From Nematostella vectensis (taxonomy: Eukaryota; Cnidaria; Anthozoa; Actiniaria; Edwardsiidae): a DNA stretch of 60,000 bases. The position numbers were made by a program, and so were the translations under genes. Positions 55,501-60,000 of the stretch are shown piece after piece. How positions within the stretch are numbered: the first letter of the stretch is position 1; every line of letters starts with the position of its first letter. The stretch lies in contig NC_064038.1 in assembly GCF_932526225.1 (NCBI RefSeq), forward strand, positions 12,277,070-12,337,069, in the 5' to 3' direction. The notes beneath the pieces are model-generated. The model had not been told where the DNA came from. It saw nothing but the letters and a program-made list of their open reading frames with translations, and ran no database searches.

Positions 55501-56076
55501 AGTTATTGTCTTTATAACCAAAAGGGTCTTGTTGTTTTTAACCGATAACTGATAAACGTTACAAAAGTTAATAAAACTATAAAATTGCGGCACGGACGCG
55601 GTTTGCCCTTGTTGTCCAACTTCAATCAAAATGAGTTTAAAAATACGTATGAAAGAAAAAAACTTGCACCGCTGGACCGCTGGATCTATATGCTCTTTGT
55701 AGAGCATATAGAAATAAGGGAAAGGATTTATTCCTAGTTATTCTATTCTATTCTCAGTATTTTTACTCTTGTACACCCCTGTTGTCAAGGAGGAAAAAAT
55801 GGTACCTCCTGCCAAGCGGTCAGCTAGTCCTTTCTTAATCATCCCCTCGACAATATGACAACAATCTCTTAATGTTTTAGACTTAATACCACATGTTTTT
55901 TTCTCTGTATTTTTTTTACAAAAGTTAGCTTAAGATAAAACAAAATGTCCTTTTTTAAAAATAGATAAAGCAGGACTATGATTGCAAAATCACGAAGATC
56001 GGCGCGATTAACCCTGTCAACATTTAAAAAAAATTTGGTTAGATAGTAACATTTCGTGTGTAATTTGAATAGTAAT

Positions 56077-56416
56077 TTCTCCTTCTTCTTCATTTTCTTT
56101 CTTTTGCTTCTTCTTCCTCCTCCTCCTCCCCCTCCTCCTCCTCTTCTTCTTCTTCTTCTTCTTTTTCTTCTACCTATTCTTCCTCTTGTTTATCTTCTTC
56201 TTCTTGTTTATTTTCTTCTTCTTCTTCTTCTTTTTCTTCTTCTTCTTCTCCTTCTTCTTCTTCTTCTTCTCCTTCTTCTTTTTCTTCTACCTTGTTTATC
56301 TTCTTCTTGTTTATCTTCTTCTTCTTCTTCTTCTTCTTCTTCTTCTTCTTCTTCTTCTTCTTCTTCTTCTTTTTCTTCTACCTATTCTTCCTCTTGTTTA
56401 TCTTCTTCTTGTTTAT

Positions 56417-56447
<31 letters not shown>

Positions 56448-56706
56448 TTCTTCTTTTTCTTTTTCTTCTACCTATTCTTCCTCTTGTTTATCTTCTTTTT
56501 CTTGTTTATCTTCTTCTTCTTGTTTATCATCTCCTTCTTCTTCTTTTTCTTCTACCTATTCTTCCTCTTGTTATCTTCTTCTTCTTGTTTATCTTCTTCT
56601 TCTTGTTTATCTTCTTCTTGTTTATCTTCTTCTTCTTCTTCTTCTTCTTCTTTTTTCTTCTTCTTCTTCATCTTCTTTTCTTCTTTTTCTTCTTCTTCGT
56701 CTTCTT
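56077..56706 (+). repeat. (TTC)n microsatellite of about 630 bp with interspersed higher-order units
   Basis: TTC runs are interrupted at intervals by tacctattcttcctcttg and tcttgtttatc blocks. Long Leu/Ser/Phe frames on this strand follow from the triplet repeat and are not genes. Confidence 0.97.
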
Positions 56707-56751
56707 ACTTCAAGACGTTTTACAGACGTTTTTTTAAAACGTCATTAAAAT

Positions 56752-56800
56752 GATTGGGCAAACACGAAACAGGCTTGTAGGGATGAAACAGTAGTTTGCG
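56752..56800 (+). repeat. Truncated copy of the hammerhead-bearing repeat
   Basis: gaaacaggcttgtag, then ggatgaaacagtagtttgcg, matches the 3' half of the minus-strand ribozyme at 24.46 kb. The CUGAUGA core is lost (atgattggg), so it should not cleave. Confidence 0.7.
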
Positions 56801-57481
56801 TGTTTTTTCCTATACATATATGTTTGTTTTTACGCAGAACTCCCAACTAGTGTTCGCTGGAATTTCCAAACAAAGTCCAAAGGGACTGGGGCTAGTGCTT
56901 GCACTTGTTACAATTCTTCTGCTACTTGTGTGCAGTACAAATAGGTCAGCGGGCATACTACGCAATGACTGCGTCAAGGAGAATCCCGTTCATGGTAAAA
57001 AGGCTTACTACAAGTGACAGTAAATATTTCTCTTCCTTAACATTCATATAGAAATATTGGTGTCAACATTGTATAGTACACTGTTTCCCGCGTTACAGCA
57101 GTAGAACCAAAAGTATGGACAATTCTAATGTATTCGCATACTTTCGAAGCCCGTACTATAGACCTCATAACAACATTTGTATCGTCCCAACGTATCCGTT
57201 TTCGTTTGAAAACGCAACCTTTTTGTGCACGACACTAGCGAGACAGATTAATTTCAATGAAAGTTTCTGTCTGTCTCTGCAAACTCAAACTTTTTGCAGA
57301 GGTACCTTTTGTTTCGTCTCTAAACTAAATCGGGATCTGGGTATAAAAATCTCAATGTATGAAATAAAGTAATACAAAGTGGAAAGAGCTTGAAGACTCG
57401 CTCGTTTGTAATTCGATGCTTCGCATCTTCTTCGAGCAAAATCCTGGAAAAGTGTCTTTGCTACATGGATGTTGTTGGATG

Positions 57482-57677
57482 ATACATGTAGAGAGTTGAG
57501 TGCTGCATGGTTGGTGTTCAGTGTTGCATGGATGGTGTTGAATGTTACATGGAGGGTGTTGAATGTTGCATGCATGGTTTTGAATGTTACATGGAGGGTG
57601 TTGAATGTTACGTGGATGTTGTTTAATGTTACATGGAGGGTGTTGAATTTTGCATGGAGGGTCTTGAATGTTGCAGG
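57482..57677 (+). repeat. 21-bp minisatellite, about nine copies
   Basis: Units resemble ggtgttgaatgttacatggag. The period is a multiple of three, so frames on both strands stay open as heptads (LNVTWRV on plus, TFNTLHV on minus). Confidence 0.93.
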
Positions 57678-57797
57678 ATGGGCGAATGTGGCGAGGACAA
57701 ACCGCATAAACGATTCTCTAACATTCGTGTCCTGCTGACGGGCCATGTAATCCAGCCAGAAGCTGCAAAAGGGTTCAATAAATGCTTGATCAAATTA

Positions 57798-57798
<1 letters not shown>

Positions 57799-57893
<95 letters not shown>
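57799..57893 (+). repeat. (CTTG)n microsatellite
   Basis: About 24 perfect tetranucleotide copies. Confidence 0.98.
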
Positions 57894-58338
57894 GATACAA
57901 GAAGCCAGGATGGAGCCGAGATAAAATTTTGAAAATATTTTCTTATGCGGGAACAAAATAAGATGGGTTCGTCGACGCGAGGTTGACTGAGGTTGTTTTG
58001 GTTAAACAGCTTTTACTAAGTCCCCTATATTAGACTCATTTTCGGCTCGATTTTCGTGGTTTTCAAGCCCCACACCCACCCATGCTATCCAGCATATCTC
58101 TCTCACTCATCATCGTCATCATCGTCATCACTCTAAATAATATATTACCAAACAGCTAACATTGGCGAGTTTGACGTTTTGAGAGAAAATGGTGCATTTA
58201 AGGCAATGTTAACTCACTTTAAGGCAAATCTCAAAATTTTCAAGTGTTTTAGCTTACATAATATGTTTCAAGCTTTAATTAATACTTCATGGATTTAATT
58301 AATACTTCATGGATTAGACTTTGTGTGAGTTCCTAGCC

Positions 58339-58420
58339 TCCCTCGCAGGCGTTTTTAGGCAGGTGTCGCTCGCTCATGGAGGGGGAGCGAGCGACGCCTG
58401 CCTAAAAACGCGTGCGAGGG
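58339..58420. repeat. Near-perfect 82-bp hairpin
   Basis: Arms of 36 bases (ccctcgcaggcg ... cgctcgctc) match their inverse at about 34 of 36 positions around a 9-base loop, atggagggg. It is probably a palindromic MITE. Confidence 0.85.
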
Positions 58421-59289
58421 TGGGTTTCCGGGTATTACATCAGTAAAGTGAATGATTATGAAACCTACTTCAATGACAAAGCCTTTGTTTGATTTTTGGC
58501 TTTGTCACGTGGTTGTGTAGATGCACAAGTCCAGCGTATAGTACAAGAGAATGTGTGGAGTAAACCAAGAATCGTTGCTTTCTGCGTCAATACATACTTT
58601 TTTTATAAGATCCTTTTTTATAAGAACGTCCAGCCTGAGATTTCACCAAATTTTAAGAACATGTTAAGAACATGCCGAGGCTCAGATAGCAAAAAAATGT
58701 TTCTTCTTCAGTCATTCTTAAGTGTAATTTTCTTCCTAATATTTTATGGGGTTTTTATATACTTATATACACTAGAATTTAAGAACATCGTTTAAAACAT
58801 ATTCAGCCTTAAAATGAGAACGGCCCAGCCTCAACTGAAAATGAGACGTTCTTATAAAAAAAGTGTTGGTTTGTGCACGTTCGTGATCATGTGACAGGGT
58901 AGTTCAACATCAGAGATGGCCTATTATTTATGTCCTTTGAAGTAATTAAAATGGCTAAACTAGGCGACCTGTCGAGCGCGACATGTCGCCTAGACTTCTA
59001 GTCTAACCACTGCGTTCAGACTCGCAAAATATCTAACTATTTTTTGCCAACGACCTCCAGGAAGGCACGGGACACTTTGTTTGCAATTTCTATTATGTTT
59101 TGACTCTTAATTAAATATATAATGTCCAGAAGCTAATATTGCACTAAAATTGGTGTAGTTTTGTTAAATTCTCTACATAAATACCAACCATAGTATCTCT
59201 GAGTTTTAGCTTTTCAATAAGGAACTGGATAAAATTAGGATAAATTTTATTATGGTATTATGGTTGTTGGGGGGGACTGGGGGGTTTCA

Positions 59290-59700
59290 GAGGAACTGGT
59301 GGGAGGCGTGGATCGCCCCTCCGGGCCTCCCAGCACCGTCTCCCGTCTTAGACTTGGGAGACGCGAATCGTCCCTCCGAGCCTCCCAGCTCCGTCTCTAT
59401 ATATCGAGCGTATAATGTTTCGCGTACATGAACAATCGGCAAAAGCTAATGTGGGCCAAATCGATTTCACGTACATAGATGATTTTGACCAAATCGATTT
59501 CAGATAATGTTTCACGTACATAAACAATCGGCAAAAGCCAAATCGATTTCACGTACATAAACAATCGGCAAAAGTTAATGTAGGCAAAATAGATTTCGCG
59601 AACACGAATAATCAATTAGGGGCAGGTGTTTCGCGTGCATGAATAATCAATTAGGGCCGGTGTTTCGCGTGCATGAATAATTAGGGTGTAGGCCGGGCGC
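59290..59700 (+). repeat. Degenerate short repeats
   Basis: tc.tccctccg.gcctcccag blocks occur twice near 59310-59395. Multiple copies of cacgtacataaacaatcggc (59450-59590) and tttcgcgtgcatgaataat (59628-59690) follow. Confidence 0.8.
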
Positions 59701-59852
59701 ATGCAAGCCCAAGGACTCGCGCGTACACGACTTTTTGGGGCAAATAGCGGTGGGGCCGTGAAAATGAGGAGGGCCGCCAACCTACGGAGCGTGGAATAAC
59801 CGTTTTTCGGCCGTGAGTTCAAAGCCGCCGGCGTGGCGTTTAAACCTGAGTT

Positions 59853-60000
59853 CTACTCGAACACCTCGCTCCCGAACTCCTCGCGAATTTTTCGCAGTCT
59901 CTTTTTCATCCTTTCGCGTGCCACCAGGGAGGGCCCTTTCCCGCTTTTTTTATCATGCGGTGCGAGGCCGGGTCGAGCTCTGATAGCGGCCTTGAGCGCG
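59853..60000 (-). CDS. Partial open frame of unknown product at the right edge
   Basis: On the minus strand a GC-rich frame runs from the window edge to TAG at 59855-59853. It encodes 48 residues including HDKKSGKGPSLVARERMKKR and the C-terminal KIREEFGSEVFE. Its length and basic-then-acidic composition suggest a real coding end, either of a gene or of a transposon beyond the window. I do not recognise the family. Confidence 0.35.
   Translation of the reverse strand, partial: ALKAAIRARPGLAPHDKKSGKGPSLVARERMKKRLRKIREEFGSEVFE

Larger units (their letters stand above)
49674..59852. other. Gene-poor region downstream of the flippase
   Basis: I find no convincing protein-coding gene. Apart from the listed elements, the sequence is AT-rich with short frames lacking recognisable domains, for example at 53481-53729 and 57115-57372. 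A GC-rich patch at 50720-50804 has inverted arms acccagggcgtc / gacgccctgggt and may be a structured repeat. Confidence 0.55.

Noticed and set aside
56056-56753. Long Leu/Ser/Phe-rich frames of 153-230 residues
   Set aside because: Direct translation of the TTC microsatellite in three frames.

Overview
The window is animal nuclear DNA. It carries two long, intron-rich plus-strand genes set in AT-rich sequence with many microsatellites, foldback elements and Penelope-like retroelement tails. The protein content (a giant FN3-like adhesion receptor, an ATP8B-type flippase, Penelope elements with hammerhead ribozymes) points to a cnidarian, most likely an anthozoan such as a sea anemone. The species cannot be fixed from the sequence alone.

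Gene 1 (position 2 to about 21.8 or 22.3 kb, 5' end outside the window) encodes at least about 4,870 residues in 15 or more exons. Its order is: an unnamed Trp/Cys/Arg-rich N-terminal region; about 30 FN3-like repeats joined by 'VDxTPP' linkers; an FG-GAP-like propeller and Cys-rich block inserted among the repeats; an 'IPEGA...HLTxFA' module; a Calx-beta domain; one membrane helix; and a cytoplasmic tail built from a 60-bp repeat carrying NPxY and YDD tyrosine motifs. It looks like a cell-surface adhesion or recognition receptor.

22.3-27.2 kb is intergenic. It holds a poly(A) signal, a Penelope-like 3' fragment with a complete type I hammerhead ribozyme on the minus strand, a 200-bp CCTC tract and a long G run.

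Gene 2 (27,178-49,673) is a full P4-ATPase of the ATP8B class. I rebuilt it as 36 exons encoding 1,205 residues, with all catalytic motifs present and every exon joint in frame. Its introns are unusually full of local tandem duplications. In three of them the repeated unit spans a genuine splice junction: a 75-bp array of about 12 copies of a 3' splice site plus exon start, a 41-bp array of nine 5' splice sites, and four degenerate copies of the 5' splice site of a U12-type AT-AG intron. This is the most unusual signal in the window.

49.7-60 kb has no convincing gene. It holds a 1.66-kb long-TIR transposon with an 11-bp target duplication, a second Penelope fragment with a hammerhead-like motif, TTC and CTTG microsatellites, a 21-bp minisatellite, a near-perfect 82-bp hairpin, and a 48-residue open frame running off the right edge on the minus strand.
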